Below are positions 1-12,476 of a DNA stretch of 64,000 bases, piece by piece. Made by a program: the position numbers and the translations under genes. How positions within the stretch are numbered: position 1 is the stretch's first letter; the number at the start of each line of letters is the position of its first letter. A model generated the notes under the pieces. That model was given only the letters and a program-made list of their open reading frames with translations, did no database searches and was not told the origin of the DNA. The DNA comes from Manis javanica (Eukaryota; Chordata; Mammalia; Pholidota; Manidae), in NCBI RefSeq assembly GCF_040802235.1, contig NC_133165.1, forward strand, positions 17,765,623 to 17,829,622. The letters are read 5' to 3'.

Positions 1-1150
1 TGGTATATGCTGTCTCCTTTTTAGTGCCATGTCTTGGCACATAGTGATTTCTCAGAAATTAAAATGTTTGCTTGCTCATAATTATTGCTACTTCTGTGTT
101 GGGAAAGAACTTCATTTGGGACTCATGTTTCCCATATTTGCAGGTATAGTGAAAAACAGCATGTCTTGATGTTTCTACTCCTAAAAACAAACAAAAGAGA
201 GGAGGGTGTGGGGAAACAAGACAAGCATTGATTCAATCCAGTTCACACTATATTTCTAACACATGTTATTAAAATGTCTTTGTTAGCTCTTAAACCTGAG
301 GACTGGACTCTTACTTTGGGAAACAAAGTATATGCATATGCAAAATACTCATAAATTATACTAATGCTTATTGATTAATATAAAAACATATCTTACAAAA
401 AGCCTTTGAAAAGTTTATGCGAATGGTCAATGAAGCTTAATGCAGCTCTGTACCTAGAGATGTTCAGCTGAGAGCCTTTTCCGCATGATGACTTAAACAA
501 TTCAGAATGTACGCAGATAATTTCTTTCCTAATCCAGTGCCGAACCCATGAGATGCAGTAATTCTGCTAAGTTAAATCTGTTTTAATTTGTCCCCTGTTA
601 CTGATCACTATCAAGACAGGAAAAATGACTATTTAGAAATTATCTGTACTGACTAATGTGTCTTGTTTTCATACTGCTGTATTAGAAGATTCATTTTAAA
701 ATGAACATAATGATCCATGTTGACATCTGGAACTCCAATAGAAACTTGCTTTGAGGATCCCTGCAATATTTAGGACAAACTCTCATGGAGAGTTTGCAGA
801 AGAACTTTCTGTCCAAGGGAGAAAACATTTTAAGGTAGATTTTGAGGCTCTCCTTGCCCCATGAAGCTATTTTAAATCTTGGTAAAAAATTACCATACTC
901 ATGTATCCAATAAGTTTCAAAAACTACTTTAATGTCTATTTCTTGCATAAGTGCTAGAGAAGAGAATCACAGGCAATACCCTGTGGAGCTGGGCAAGGGC
1001 ACCTGACCGGGCAAGGACACCTGACCTGGCTAGAGGGGAGGTTTTTCTGAAGAACCAACTTTTAATCTGAGTCTTTCTAAATTAATACAGATCAGCTCAG
1101 CTAAGGGAAGGGGCAAGTGCAAAGGATGAGGAAAGTGTGCTCCAAGCACA
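1..1150. other. Gene-free AT-rich sequence
   Basis: I see no convincing exon, RNA gene or recognisable repeat here. The short open frames are interrupted, lack splice context and have no protein character I recognise. The only local structure is an 18-bp tandem duplication at 991-1026, listed separately. Confidence 0.5.
991..1026. repeat. 18-bp tandem duplication
   Basis: Two head-to-tail copies of gggcaagggcacctgacc, at 991-1008 and 1009-1026, differ at one base. This is a minimal tandem duplication in otherwise non-repetitive DNA. Confidence 0.85.
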
Positions 1151-1156
1151 GACAAC

Positions 1157-1160
<4 letters not shown>

Positions 1161-1212
<52 letters not shown>
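1161..1212. repeat. (TA)n microsatellite
   Basis: About 26 uninterrupted TA units run directly after gacaacactt. The length suggests it is polymorphic and prone to slippage or cruciform formation. Confidence 0.97.
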
Positions 1213-1216
<4 letters not shown>

Positions 1217-1955
1217 ATATGTATCCACTTAACCCTTAATAAGTTTTATATAATAAGAATTACTGCTGCTTTTCAGATGAGAAAAATAAAACATAAAAAG
1301 TTTAAAAAACACATAGTTAGTAGACCATAAGTTCAGATGGGAACAAAGCAAACGGACCCCAGATCTCATGCTTTTGAAGCCCGCTGTGCCCTACGAACAG
1401 CAGGTGCCACTGCAACATGTGTGCAGTGCCCCGAGGTTCAGCAAACGACTTGTGAGTTCCCCGGGTCTAGGCTGAACAGTTGAAGCACAGATGGAAACAC
1501 ACTTGCATAGTGTCCCAATTCCAGTGGTCTCGTCAGATATTTAATTTCTGCAAATTCAAGTATATATATGTATGGTTGACATTGAAAGAGAGGAAGGAAA
1601 GAAACAAAATACCCAACAGTCTAGCAGTTTTCCACTGCTGCTTCGACTAGTAGAGGTTATCCCTCCAGTCAGGGGGAAAGGTGAATATCCTGCAAATGCA
1701 GTCAGTGTCGGCTCCCAATGGCCTTCTCAAAACGTGCACCTCTCCCAGAGCTGGTGTGATTCGTGCGTTCAGGCCTGTGCCTCAGCTGCCCGGGCACGAC
1801 TGCTGCACCCGCGCACGTGTGGGGACCAAGGCTGCTTACCTCACTCTGTACTAAGGAAGCATATGCATATGTATTGCAATATGACATCTTCTTTAGGGAG
1901 ATTGTGCTAGATTGTTTTGTTCCTATATATGTGACAGATTTTTAATGTTCTTCCC
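1213..1955. other. Gene-free stretch
   Basis: Open frames occur on both strands around 1570-1940 but overlap each other, have no splice-site support and look like chance openings. No repeat family is recognised. Confidence 0.45.
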
Positions 1956-1959
1956 TGTT

Positions 1960-2325
1960 ATTCTCTGAACTCCCAACAGGAGCATCATACAACCCCAACT
2001 CATGGCGTATGACTTGCAATGCTTTTCCAAGAGGAAGAAATAGACTTCACATGGCCCCAAGCATCAGGCTTGGCTACTTGTGGAACTTTCCATGACTGAA
2101 CCAGAAGAGCCACCAAATGGTTTCCCCTTTGCTCTTCCATCATGTGTCACAAGAACTGCACGTGCCAGAGACCGATGCTGAAAAGACATGGCGTCACCTG
2201 CAAGTAAATCGAACCAACATCTAACAATAAGATGAAAGAAACTTTGTGCTTAAGCTGTTCAATTTGGAGGCTGTTTATTACTGCAGGAAAACATAGTCCA
2301 AACTGACTGATACACAAATCCACTA
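1960..2325 (+). repeat. Old MaLR-like LTR fragment (tentative)
   Basis: The layout resembles the 3' part of an old MaLR/MLT1-type LTR in forward orientation: a run ending in cttaagctgttcaatttgg, then tttattactgcaggaaaaca and actgactgatacac. The match is from memory of family consensus endings and is diverged, so the family name is tentative. Confidence 0.4.
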
Positions 2326-2329
2326 CCGT

Positions 2330-2998
2330 TGTCTAAATTTGAATATGTGACAATTGGACTTTAAATTCACTTTTGGAACTTATCCCACATAAGATGCAAG
2401 TCTAGGGAGTTTCTGTTGCCCCTCTTAACTACAGGCAGGCTTAGTTCTCATAACGGAGACAGTTAATGGAAAACCGATAAGCAGGACAGATTCAACTCCA
2501 AAATGATAAACATTGTTTTTGGTCTCCCAACAAGGGCTACAGATCTGAACAGGGGCTGGTCCTAGACTGCCAGCCCGAGTAATTCAAACCGCCTCCCTGG
2601 TCCTGGCCTTCTGCCTGAAGGTAACAGCTTCGGAAGCTTCACCAGGAAAGCTTTCCTGAGGGGGAGGGAACGGCAGCGCTGATGCACCTGCGCATGCTCT
2701 GCCTGCCCATTGTTCTTCCTAACCTCAGTTTCATGATAAATGCCCCATTTCCACTTTTACAGACAAACGTCTGGCTGTTTGTCATATTTCTTAGCCTGGA
2801 AAACTGTTTCATGCTTGCATTTTTCCAGAGGTAATAAATGTTTTCTTCATGAAGTGTGCTGATTCACCATACACACCTTCATAAATTTAAGGTCCTTGTA
2901 AAAACTACTGGGTTTTGCTGAGTTTTAGCTTTAATATCAACTAACTTCAGCCCTTGTCAGTAACTCAATCAATCAATCTATCTCTCTTTCTCTGTGTC
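2330..2998. other. Gene-free stretch with a GC-richer block
   Basis: The block 2510-2730 is richer in G+C than its surroundings but has no open frame with splice support and no repeat that I recognise. Confidence 0.4.
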
Positions 2999-3032
2999 AC
3001 ACACAAACACACACACACACACACACACACAC
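2999..3032. repeat. (CA)n microsatellite
   Basis: Thirteen uninterrupted AC units follow a short imperfect start (acacaaac). It is preceded by a pyrimidine-rich tctctctttctctg run. Confidence 0.95.
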
Positions 3033-5270
3033 GCATGGGAATGAGTGCGCAGACCACCTATCACTCAGTATGTTTGTTCTGTATTTGAGATGGGGCAATC
3101 AACCCAAATGGGGCACATCTGGAAGAATTCAGGCATGTGGCAAAATGTAGAACTGGCGCAATGTCACACACCTGACAGGCCTGTTCCTCACCAACTCGGC
3201 ATGAAGAGCCTCATACCAGAAGAGGAAATCAGAAGGAACCACCACAGGACTTTCTCTCAACATATAATTTAATATAACAAGATGGCTAGTAAAATGACAA
3301 TAGGCACGTTAATGGGACTTGAGGACCAATTGTCTCTTCAACCCTTGATTTTTCTTTTCCCACTTAAAGTCAAATAAAGAAATGGTCATGTAGGTTTACC
3401 TACAGGAGGGAATGTGTCCCTAACGGTACCAGTAATTTGAAATTATATCCTAAAGAAATAATCCCAAATCGAATTATCATTTTGACTTGAGCTCTGACAA
3501 ATAGATTTTGGTTCACTACTTTCTGGACATGAGATAGAAACTGACTCTCTCCCTCAGTATTCTTCTTGGTCTTTGTATGTCAATCTTGCTCATGAGCTGT
3601 GTTTTTCCCTTAAATTTAAACACCCTTTTCCTCCCACCCACAGAATGGAAAGCCAAGTGCTATTAGCTATGGGTTTTCTGCCATCTGTTACCTAGGAAGC
3701 ATGATTTCAAGGAAGGCACTGCTGTGGCATCTCCTTAGTTTAAACTGTTCTAGGCAATCCCTTCTTTCAAAGTGCTAGACACAAACCTGTTTATTCCCTG
3801 TCTGCCACCATGATTTGTGTATGACTTTTTTTTGTTATTTATAATTTACATCTAAATGAATTCACAAAATATAATGAAATTTTGCATTTGAGTTGATAGG
3901 TTGAACAGAAGGTTTTTAAACCCTTATTTTCCTCAATCAGGAGGTTCTCATGGTCATGCCAATCACCCAAATGAGCTTCAGTAAATATCATTTCCCATAA
4001 GTATTCTTTGCTTTTTTTCTGGCATCGCTAATGCTGACACTCCTCCACCTTGAGGAAAAAAGGATCGTCAAGGAGGAAAATCGATACCATTCTTCAATTT
4101 AACATCACTATTGATTACAAATATTATGGTATCAAAAGATATTCTTATAACTGCTGGAAGTTTGATAAAATGTTGTCATAAGAATCATAATTGCACTTAT
4201 TTTAAAAGTGTAGCAATGAATAAAACTGAACATCTGCTTTTATCGCACATGATGCCATTACTACTTTCTTACATCTTTGGCCTTTTCCTTCTCAACTCAC
4301 CTAACCATCTATTTTATATACTTCTTTTCTAATTATGTTTCTTTTGTTTTCAAGGAACAGAAATATATTAAGCCAAAGCAAGAAGCAAAAGGGGGGGTTA
4401 TTATTCTAATCATAAACATGGTAATTTATTGGACACAGACAAAAAACAGAGTACCATTGTATTTAACTGGGACCAAGACAAGAAAGTCAAGGGTTAAGGT
4501 GATCAGCTCTTCCTCCCGGGTCTCATCGTCACCACACATACTGAGTGACCTTCTGTGCCAGGCACTGAACAGCAGAAATGATAAGTGCTAATTAGTCCAG
4601 TGTATGTTGTCTAAACCCCTTCATTAGATATGTCTGCTTCATTCTTCTGTGGTTTCTTTTGCCTCTTTATAAATTTTGCACAGACCCAACATACTTGACT
4701 TCAAATCTGGACATCATACCACCCGGTCTTTGCTGCTAAATGGGAAATTTGATTGACATAAACTCACCTACATCAGGTTTGGCTAATCTTAGGTGCTGGT
4801 CCATTCATCCTCTGGAGGGGGACTGGAGCAGGGTGGGGATTAAAGTAAATGGCTTTGGGGATGCTTAGGAAAGACATGGACTGCAAAGTGGATCGCAGCA
4901 GCAGAACTGATTGACATGTCAGCAGCACATATCTTTTTGCACACACACCCACATGCAGTGCCTCATGGTCAGTGTCCACATTGTTTCTCACCAGTAGTGA
5001 GCAGTTGTGAACACACCCTCATCAGCTCGCTGTGATTACATGGACAGCATAGGACAGGAGATGAGGAATGACCAGAAGCACCAACAGATTGCAGCTTTTA
5101 AAATAAATCTGATGTCCTCGGGCAAGGTTTTCATGACCTTGGTTTGACTGGGTATGGTCTCTACCCCCGTATCAATTACTATGGCTAGTTTGAAAAGAAT
5201 TATGTTGAATGCTATATGACTTGGATATTCACAATAAAATTACTCTACCAGTTTTAATATAATACTAATT
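3033..5270. other. Gene-free stretch
   Basis: I see no exon, RNA gene or assignable repeat. Open frames at 3045-3272, 4111-4332, 4277-4591 and 4773-4991 lack recognisable motifs and splice context. Confidence 0.45.
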
Positions 5271-5274
5271 ACTC

Positions 5275-5475
5275 CAGCAGTAAGTTGTTAGCTTCTAGGG
5301 TCAGACAGACCCTGATTTGAATCCAAAATTATAAAAGTTATCTATCATGGTTGAGCTTCACAATTCTTATTAATAAAATTGAGATAAAAACAATACCTCT
5401 GTATTGAATTATTTTGCAAATTATATGAGTTAATACATGCTAAACTCTTAGCAGAGTACCTCATCCATTAGCAGC
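5275..5475 (+). repeat. MIR SINE relic
   Basis: The order of blocks matches the ancient tRNA-derived MIR element on the + strand: gggtcagacagaccctg, then tgatttgaatcc, then aaaattgagataaaa (the diverged 'aaaatggggataat' core), then ttatatgagttaataca and agcagagtacctc. It is well diverged, as expected for MIR. Confidence 0.7.
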
Positions 5476-5479
5476 ATCC

Positions 5480-6245
5480 AGAAAGCTACCATTATTACTG
5501 TTAGCCCATTGCCAGGGATATAAGATTCTATTATTTAAACCTCATTAGAAAGGAAATTATCCATAATCCTGGAGTATAGAAATTCCTGTATTCTATTTGG
5601 CACTGATTACATTTTATAGGAAATAATTTTAAAATGCCATAAACAAAATACATTGGAAAACCAGTTTAAGCCAGTACTTAAAAATTACACTTTGGAGATG
5701 TATATAAACCAACAGAAATTTATTAAATAAAAGACCCAAAGCTAAGCAACTGAAGAAAACTACATAGAGAAGCAAAACTGTGCCTTGAGTTCTAGAATAA
5801 TTCTCAATAAACAACTTAGAAGAGCTGATAATAGAATGTGAGTTCTTCCTCAAAACTTCCCAGATTTTCACACAGTTCAGCACAAGTAGTTTATGTGGGT
5901 GGAAAATGAAGGGGAAGCAGCCGTGGCATTCCTCCTTAGATGTCTTCAGTCTCTGCTCTCTGTCTTCTTCTATTTTCCCTGTCCTTTCCTTTTCTTTCTT
6001 TTTCTTCATTTCCTTTTCCCTTCCCTTTGCATTTTTCCCTGGGACTGTTCTGTCATGCTACCTTGCAATGTTTTCAAGGTTGGCTGCAAAATGTAATCAG
6101 TGTTTCTTATTCCTTTTTAAAGTATACATCATTCTGAATCACTGTTTCCAGGCAAGAGATGGCACAAGGTTTCCTAATGCTAATTCTCTTCTAATGCTCT
6201 GTCAAAGCGAAAATGGAAATATGCTACCAGGAACATAGTAGCAGA
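5480..6245. other. Gene-free stretch with a polypyrimidine tract
   Basis: Between about 5945 and 6050 the + strand is almost wholly C and T. Because of this tract three overlapping + frames stay open together, which argues that none is a gene. Confidence 0.5.
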
Positions 6246-6470
6246 ATAGGTCTTAGCATTTACATAGTCTTGGGTGTGTGCCACCTTCTGGGAAGTGAAT
6301 TAATTATCCTCATCCTCAGTTTCCCTTTCTCTAAAACTGGTAATAATAATGGCCTGTGTTGCACTTAAATACATTTGTTAGGAATTACATTTGGCAATGT
6401 ATCTAACTTCACAGAACAGTAAGAAACATGGAGCAAATAAATGTTAGCTCAGACAAGAATAATGGTAACA
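6245..6470 (+). repeat. MIR SINE relic
   Basis: It carries the MIR succession of cctcagtttccctttctct, aaaactggtaataataatgg and gagcaaataaatgttagctc, in forward orientation. The last block corresponds to the familiar 'ctcaataaatgttagc' 3' end of MIR. Confidence 0.75.
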
Positions 6471-7160
6471 ACAAAACTAGATGCAGAAATTTTAACATCA
6501 TGCCTCTGGTATCTACGAAATATTGTTGGTAAATAATAATAATTTTACTATGCTAGCAGATCAATTAGAAATTTCCACATGGAACAAAACAAACAATGAC
6601 TCAAAAATAAATATGCTATGTTGATTCATCTATTGGGTAAATTCCATTCCCTGATAGAATCCTGCAAATTGTCCAAAGTCTGTCCTTGTGACTATAGTCC
6701 AATAGCCAGTATTGCAATGCATATTCTGTATGATAAAACACAATGCCATACTCTAAGCTTGCCATCATTTAGTCTCAGATGTATATTATGTCTCTAATTA
6801 TTTTTCTTGTATCTTGAAAGTATTTCTTTATTGCTCCTGATTCTCCAGACAGAATAATCCAGACATTATCAGGTAATCTATGCAATATTAGTTCTCTCTG
6901 TTACACCTTTAGTCTAATTAGTGTAGATTTGTTTACTGTTTGCCTGACCATCTGAGATCAATGCTCCCACATATTCACTTCCATCCAAAGCACATATGGT
7001 GTTTTTCTGTCTAATAGTCCTTTTCCCAAGGCACTGGCATATCTTGACAGCCATCCGTGCTTCTATCAAAAGCAAAGGTTCTTAAACTCTTTTGGCTGAT
7101 GGATGTTTTTGAAAATTTGATGAAAAGGAAAGACATTCTCTCTGAGAAAAAAATGCACAT
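6471..7160. other. Mostly unassigned; diverged repeat end at about 7078-7160
   Basis: The segment beginning ggttcttaaactcttttgg and ending gaaaaaaatgcacatatg resembles a common old mammalian interspersed repeat end, but I cannot name the family. The rest is anonymous. Confidence 0.35.
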
Positions 7161-7162
7161 AT

Positions 7163-7480
7163 GTTGCTATGGACTGAATGTCTGTATCCCCAACAAAATT
7201 CTTGTATTAAAATCTTAGCCCCCAAGGTCATGGCCTTATAAGGGTGGAGTCCTCATGAATGATATTAGTGCCCTTATAAAGAAGACCTAAGACAGCTTCT
7301 TAGCCCTTTCCACCATGTGAGGATAAAAGAAGAATTCTGTGATCTGGAAGAGGACCCATGCCGGACCATGTTGGCACCCTGATCTTGGACTGCCCACCTC
7401 CAGAACTGTGAAAAATGAATGTTGTTTACGAGCCTCCCAGTTTAGGGCATTTTGTTACAACAGCATGAAGAAACTAAGGC
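7163..7480 (+). repeat. MLT1/MST-type MaLR LTR
   Basis: Characteristic MaLR LTR blocks occur in order: tgctatggactgaatgt, ttagtgcccttataaagaag, ccaccatgtgagga, ccctgatcttggactgccc, cctccagaactgtgaaaaat and ttttgttacaacagcatgaa. This is an ERVL-MaLR LTR in forward orientation, about 315 bp long and moderately diverged, with no internal region attached. Confidence 0.85.
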
Positions 7481-8000
7481 ATCATTCAGCTGCAAGGGGG
7501 GTCTTTTCCCTTCTCTTTTGCTTTTTCCCTCTCTCAGAAGCTATGCCTTTCCAAGACTTCCCCTTCACATCCCACAGACTTTCAAACTCCTTTCCATGGC
7601 CTATGCTCTGACCCCCAGGTATACATTTAGTATTTCCAAACTTCCTAGTGTGGCTTAATCTTTCTAGTGGTACATTTGGAACAATAGCAGGCTAATTCTA
7701 GCTCCTATATTCCCTCTCCTACAATGGCTCATGGTCTCCTTTGCCTGCTGCAAGGCTCAGCTATAGGAGGTACTGGATGGCAGTGTGAGAGACCCCAGGC
7801 TAGTTTTGTTGTTTTTGGCTTTTCATCTTAGAATTTGTAAGAATTTTATCACTTTCTGCCCCTAAATTATGCTGAAAGTATTTTTTTGGTATGGTTTTAT
7901 TTTTCCTTCCTTGTTAGTCTGTATTATTTTTGGAAAAAATATTGGTATAAAGGGATACAGGCAGCCTCCACTGTCTTGAACTATCTGATATTCCTCAGAA
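7481..8000. other. Gene-free stretch
   Basis: Nothing assignable. Overlapping open frames around 7339-7658 arise largely from the MaLR LTR and the adjacent pyrimidine-rich run. Confidence 0.4.
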
Positions 8001-8700
8001 TATTCTGCTCCCAGTGTGGATAATGGGTTGGAAGAGAGGCTGACAAATGGAAAGACTAGAAACCTGTTAATATAATGAGACCAGAATGAACTCAGCAGGT
8101 AAAGAGGATATAGGGGCTTCTGATGATATTAAGAAGTTGCTAAGTGCTAAGCAGCAGAAGGAAGAAATGGTGACCTTTATGTTTCTGGCTTGGTCATTGG
8201 ATATCATTATGGTAGGACCACTGGAGATCAAGAAAGTAAAATGAGGGCTGATTTGGGCATATGGGGAGTGTATGTAGAAAGAATTTTATGAATTCCATTT
8301 CAGAACTAAGAGTTTGAGATGTCTGAGAAATATCCAGGAGGATTGGCTCACTGGGGGTTTAGAAATAGAGAGCACAAAAATGTGACTAAAGGTGGAAATC
8401 ACGGAGTCCACAGCGTAAAGCTAATAGAAAGAGCTGTGGGCATGGTTGAGGCTTTCCAAGGAGAAGGGAGTAGGAAAGAGAAGAAGAGAAAGGGTGCCAG
8501 GTCAGAAGCTTGGGAGTCACTTCCACCGACAGTCAGGCGCAGGAAGAGGATTCGGCACAGAGACCTGGGACCGAGAAGGCCGCAGGGCCCCGGGGGAACC
8601 AGGAGAAGCACATCTTGGAATTGAGGGTGAAAGCGGTTTCCTAAAGGATGCCTTAGTCCATCTTGAAAGTACTGAACAGTGAATAAAGAAGGAAATGAAG
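8000..8700. repeat. Old interspersed repeat, family not assigned
   Basis: Purine-rich prose-like segments (gagaccagaatgaactcagc, gttttgagatgtctgagaaatatcc, agaaagagctgtgggcat) resemble the ancient repeat that also appears at 13590-14660 and 29690-29990. The three overlapping frames here are interrupted in different places and I do not call a gene. Confidence 0.3.
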
Positions 8701-8759
8701 ATATGAACAAGTGGCTTGAAGACTGAAGATCTACTGAATTTTTTAGCATGAGAAGGTCA

Positions 8760-10860
8760 TTGGTGATGTTTGCGAAGAACATCTCTAACATGTTAATGGT
8801 GAGTATCACACTACAGAGGGTTAAGGAATGAGTAAAAGGTGAAGCACTGGAGGCAGGACCCCAACCTCCTCTCTACTGCCTTATCCATCGCAGGCCTGAA
8901 GAATGAAATAAGAGCAGTAGTTAAAATAATACATTTAATAATATCCTCATAATATTTAACATTCCTGATCCATGTCCCTTTTGATTATATGTGTACATAT
9001 CTTCTGTCCCATTTTGAAGGGACAGTCCCCTTACGTAAGGATATGTATCTAAGCCGTGTGTGCACTAGGCAGCACTGTGCGCCTGTGAACAGATTCAGTA
9101 AGACTCCATCGGCCAAATGAATGAACCACTGAAAGACGCAAAGAGCCAGGACCCTTCTGTTCCAAATTCCAGGTGTAATACTTAATCCCTGTTTCTGGGT
9201 ACCACTTCCTGTAAGAACATATACAATGATTTGGAAAAAAAGGAAAAAACTATAAATGAGTAAATAAGAGGTGCTGACTCAGCTTATTTTATGAGCCGTG
9301 AATGACAGTCCCTGGCAGCCACAGCATAAGAGCTATTGGGGTACACAGAGGACTCTGACAACAGCCCTCCTCCGAAAGGGGCCTTCTGACCCTGATGTGC
9401 TTCACCATTTATCTGGCATTGTACAAGTAAAGAAATATTTTTTTGTGCATGTAACTATCCATAAGAGTTATTTAATTTTATTACTTCCATCTATAGCATT
9501 ACCAGGCAAATATCCTTTGAGCCGATTTTGAATTTATAACATGGTTTGCATTTATGGGTTGATTTCCAAGCCCATCTCAAAGACTCCAGTGTGGACCTCC
9601 AGATCTTCTCCACATCAGCTCTGTTTTGAAAGGTAGGCTCTGGTTGATAAAAGTTTCAGAGAACACACCACTGAGCACGACTACAAAAGCAACAGCATGG
9701 ACACAGAGCCACAGGAAGGAAGAGAAAACAACCCAGAACTAATGTTCCACAGCTTAGTTTTTAACCAGAAAGAAGCAGAGGACAAATGTGGACCAAAATA
9801 GCCAATGCAAGATTTCATCATCCTTTTGACATTCACTCCCAGAGTGGCTTCCTATATAGGCCAAAAATGTATTTGAAAGCCAAATAAAGTACAGTATGAG
9901 TGTTTCCTGTTATGTGGAATCCAAACATCTAGATGTGCTTACTTTCTTCAGCTGCTTGCGGCAGCCATATTGTTAATATCTGTACGAACTGACTTGATTT
10001 CCTAAAGCCGCCTCTGTTACTTGGTTGGAGATGTGGCAGGAGGCTTATGTTTCTCCATGTCATTTTAACTTAAATTTCAATTTCCATTTCAAGTTATGCC
10101 TCCTGTGTGTACCATCATTTGCTCTATACCCCACCACCCCACTAGGTTACACACACATACCTTTGTCTTCCCAAATCCACCAACCCAGGGTAACCTGTAT
10201 CTCAGAATTTACTTTACAATTTAGAAACAACAGGGGAAGAGATGCATAGCTGCATAGCCCGACAGACAACCTAACATTGACTATTAGACACCAAGACCTC
10301 TGGCCTTCAATGTCCTTGAGCGCACCTACAGGATTTGTGGTGGTCATTTTTTCTACTAGGATTTTAGCCTTGCGCTATGTTGCTGCCTGCCCCCACTCTC
10401 TTCAAACCAAGCGCACTTACCCACAGCTCCCATCCAAGGTTTTAGATCATTTTTGCTGCAAAACACTTTAGTTAGCCCTCTATTTCATCACAAACCATCT
10501 GCTCATACCCAAAGGGCCCCAGCCCTACATTTATGACCAAACATGAGTCTTCCCTCCAGCCAGCCCTTAAAGTAATGCAATTTTTGCTCCCTGTGCTCCT
10601 TCAAAATAAAACCTGCATACTTGGGCTCTGGGTTATGAAGATTATGTACTTATGTCATTGCATTCTTATAAAAAATAAAAAAAGTAGAGATAGAAAGATT
10701 TACTTAACTTCTTTTGCTTTTGTCCTCAAAGGATTCATCCTAATCCTCCCCATCTTCAGTCAATCTCTCCTTCCAAGTCCCAACAAAATGTTAAGAGAGG
10801 GAAAGGTGGAGGCCTTTAGTCTGAGCACCTCCCCCACAGCTCCCTCAACATCCTGGTTCA
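8760..10860. other. Gene-free stretch
   Basis: I see no exon with paired splice sites and no assignable repeat. Open frames near 9298, 10025, 10147, 10277 and 10533 look like chance openings. Confidence 0.4.
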
Positions 10861-10864
10861 CTAT

Positions 10865-11060
10865 GTCCACTGGGGGGATAATTTATGTGTCACCTTGCTG
10901 AGGGCGTGGGGTACCCTACATTTGGTCAATTATAATTCCTGTGTGTCTGTAAGGGTGTTTTTGAATGGCATTAACATCTGAATCAGTAAACTGAGTAAAG
11001 CAGGTGCAGTTCAGAGATAGCTGTATCATGCTAGTCGGATTTATGAGCTTGTCATTGCCT
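10865..11060 (+). repeat. 5' fragment of an old repeat (same family as 12790-13410)
   Basis: Blocks ttatgtgtcaccttgctgag, atttggtcaattataattcc, gtctgtaagggtgtttttga, aacatctgaatcagtaaact and gagtaaagcaggtg run in the same order as at 12790-12900. The copy breaks off before the part containing the 'gtgggtggccctcatccaat' block. Confidence 0.6.
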
Positions 11061-11120
11061 TTATTTTGAGAGTACGTATGGTTTAAGGAGATGTCTATGG
11101 GCCCCAGTTTGCAAAGGGAT

Positions 11121-11136
11121 GGACGGCTGATTTTTT
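11121..11136. repeat. Target-site duplication, left copy (retrocopy A)
   Basis: ggacggctgatttttt recurs exactly at 12477-12492, immediately outside the other end of retrocopy A. The left copy merges into the T-run that is the poly(A) tail of the minus-strand insert. A 16-bp A/T-ended duplication fits L1 endonuclease-primed insertion. Retroviral integrase makes only 4-6 bp duplications. Confidence 0.85.
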
Positions 11137-11149
11137 TTTTTTTTTTTTT

Positions 11150-11472
11150 GAGAGGGCATCTCTCATATTTATTGATCAAATGGTTGTTAACAACAATAAA
11201 ATTCAGTATAGGGGGGTCAATGCTCAATGTACAATCATTAATCCATCTCAAGCCTAATTCTCGTCAGTCTCCAATCTTCTGAAGCATAACGAACAAGTTC
11301 TTACATGGTGAACGAATTCTTACAGAGTGAATAAATTCTTACATGGTGAACAGTACAAGGGCATTCATCACAGAAACTTTCGGTTTTGATCATGCAATAT
11401 GACCTATAAACCATCAGGTCAAATATGAATATTCATTTGATTTTTGTACTTGATTTATATGTTGATCCCACA
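11150..11472 (-). repeat. U3-R part of the LTR of retrocopy A
   Basis: On the minus strand the LTR starts TGTGGGATCAAC after a purine-rich tract (aggagaaa) and ends gatgccctctc right at the poly(A) run. It contains AATAAA and three roughly 19-bp units around 'caccatgtaagaacttgtt' (plus-strand 11287-11352). U5 is absent, as expected if the 3' end was set by polyadenylation in R. Confidence 0.8.
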
Positions 11473-12109
11473 TTTCTCCTATTATTATTATTATTTTTAT
11501 TTTTAATAAAATGCTGAAGTGGTAGGTAGATGCAAGATAAAGGTAGAAAACATAGTTTAGTGCTGTAAGAAGGCAAATGTAGATGATCAGATGATCAGGT
11601 GTGTGCCTATGGACTAAGTATTAATCCAGGCTAGACAAGGGCAGCAAGACATCCACGGATGCAGAAGATTTCTCTCAAAGCAGGGGGGGTGAGGTTCTGA
11701 GCCTCACCTCTGTTGATCCCCAAATTCTCACCTGATGGCCCCCCTGCGACTGTGCCTGTCTTAGGTTGTTCCTCCCTTGAGGAATCTTACCCGTCTCTGG
11801 CTAACCAGTCATCTTCTGGGGCCATACAGGGAAATGTAAAGTTGGTAAGTGAGAGAGAAGCCATATTGTTTGCAAAGGTTAGCTTTTTACTTCTTTGCAG
11901 ATTTATGCCCTGTGGCTTCTATGCCCAGCACTTGTCTCGAGGTATCTTTACCACCTGGAGGAATTATGATACTCGGTAAATTCGATATGAGGCACGAATT
12001 CTATTTAAGGTTTGTAATTAGGAAGGAAGAAGAAAAGCTATAGATGTAGCATATGAAGGAAACTTGGGAGGATTGATTATTTCTTTGGCATATCTTCTTG
12101 TATAGTACC

Positions 12110-12458
12110 TTAAGTATGTATAGGTTTTAAACTACTAACTAATTTGCACACACATATTAACATAATAGGAATACGGTGACATAAACAAAGCAAATCTATA
12201 ATTACCAGCCATCTCCAGTGAAGCCAAGAAAACCATTTAGGCACCCTAGGCATTTGTGAAAATTTATCTATGATATGATGGATATTTTCCAACTGTACTT
12301 GAACCATCAGACAAATTAAAGCAGCCCATTTCTGGGATCTGTTCACATCCCATATGTTCTTTTAACCATAGATAGTCTATAGTCATGAGATTTTGGGGTG
12401 CTACAACTTGCACCCCTCCCAACTCCTGGTTGAGTTCCAACAGTACAGATCCAGTCAA
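12110..12458 (-). pseudogene. Truncated ERV env TM remnant in retrocopy A
   Basis: Two overlapping minus-strand frames together cover part of a retroviral TM subunit. One (12264-12458) covers the ectodomain with a LLELNQELG-like heptad region and the disulfide loop. The other (12110-12346) covers a Trp-rich membrane-proximal segment (KWFSWLHWRWL) and a hydrophobic span. A frameshift separates them. In the CX6CC motif of gamma-type TM proteins the first cysteine of the CC pair is replaced by glycine (CEQIPEMGC). SU and the N-terminal part of TM are missing. This is a dead copy with no signal of retained coding function. Confidence 0.8.
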
Positions 12459-12476
12459 ATTCGTTGTCTCACTGTA

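Larger units (their letters stand above)
11137..12476 (-). mobile_element. ERV env-LTR retrocopy A with poly(A) tail
   Basis: Read on the minus strand, the insert starts inside the env transmembrane (TM) ectodomain (12476). It continues through the membrane-proximal and membrane-spanning region and a non-coding stretch, then enters an LTR at a purine-rich tract and TGTGGGATC (11472). It stops 18 nt after AATAAA (plus-strand 11168-11173), and is followed by about 13-19 A residues. There is no U5 and no 5' LTR. Perfect 16-bp direct repeats flank it. Copy B at about 27880-29534 is clearly homologous along the whole length. The structure is that of a polyadenylated retroviral transcript reverse-transcribed by L1 machinery. 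Being 5'-truncated and frame-shifted, it encodes nothing intact. Confidence 0.88.

Noticed and set aside
5940..6137. Overlapping + frames rich in S/F/P/L
   Set aside because: A C/T-only tract keeps several frames open at once. The compositional bias explains them.
11713..12043. Plus-strand frames resembling those at 28641-28971 on the minus strand
   Set aside because: The similarity is real but arises because both lie antisense in the homologous non-coding part of retrocopies A and B. It is not a conserved gene.
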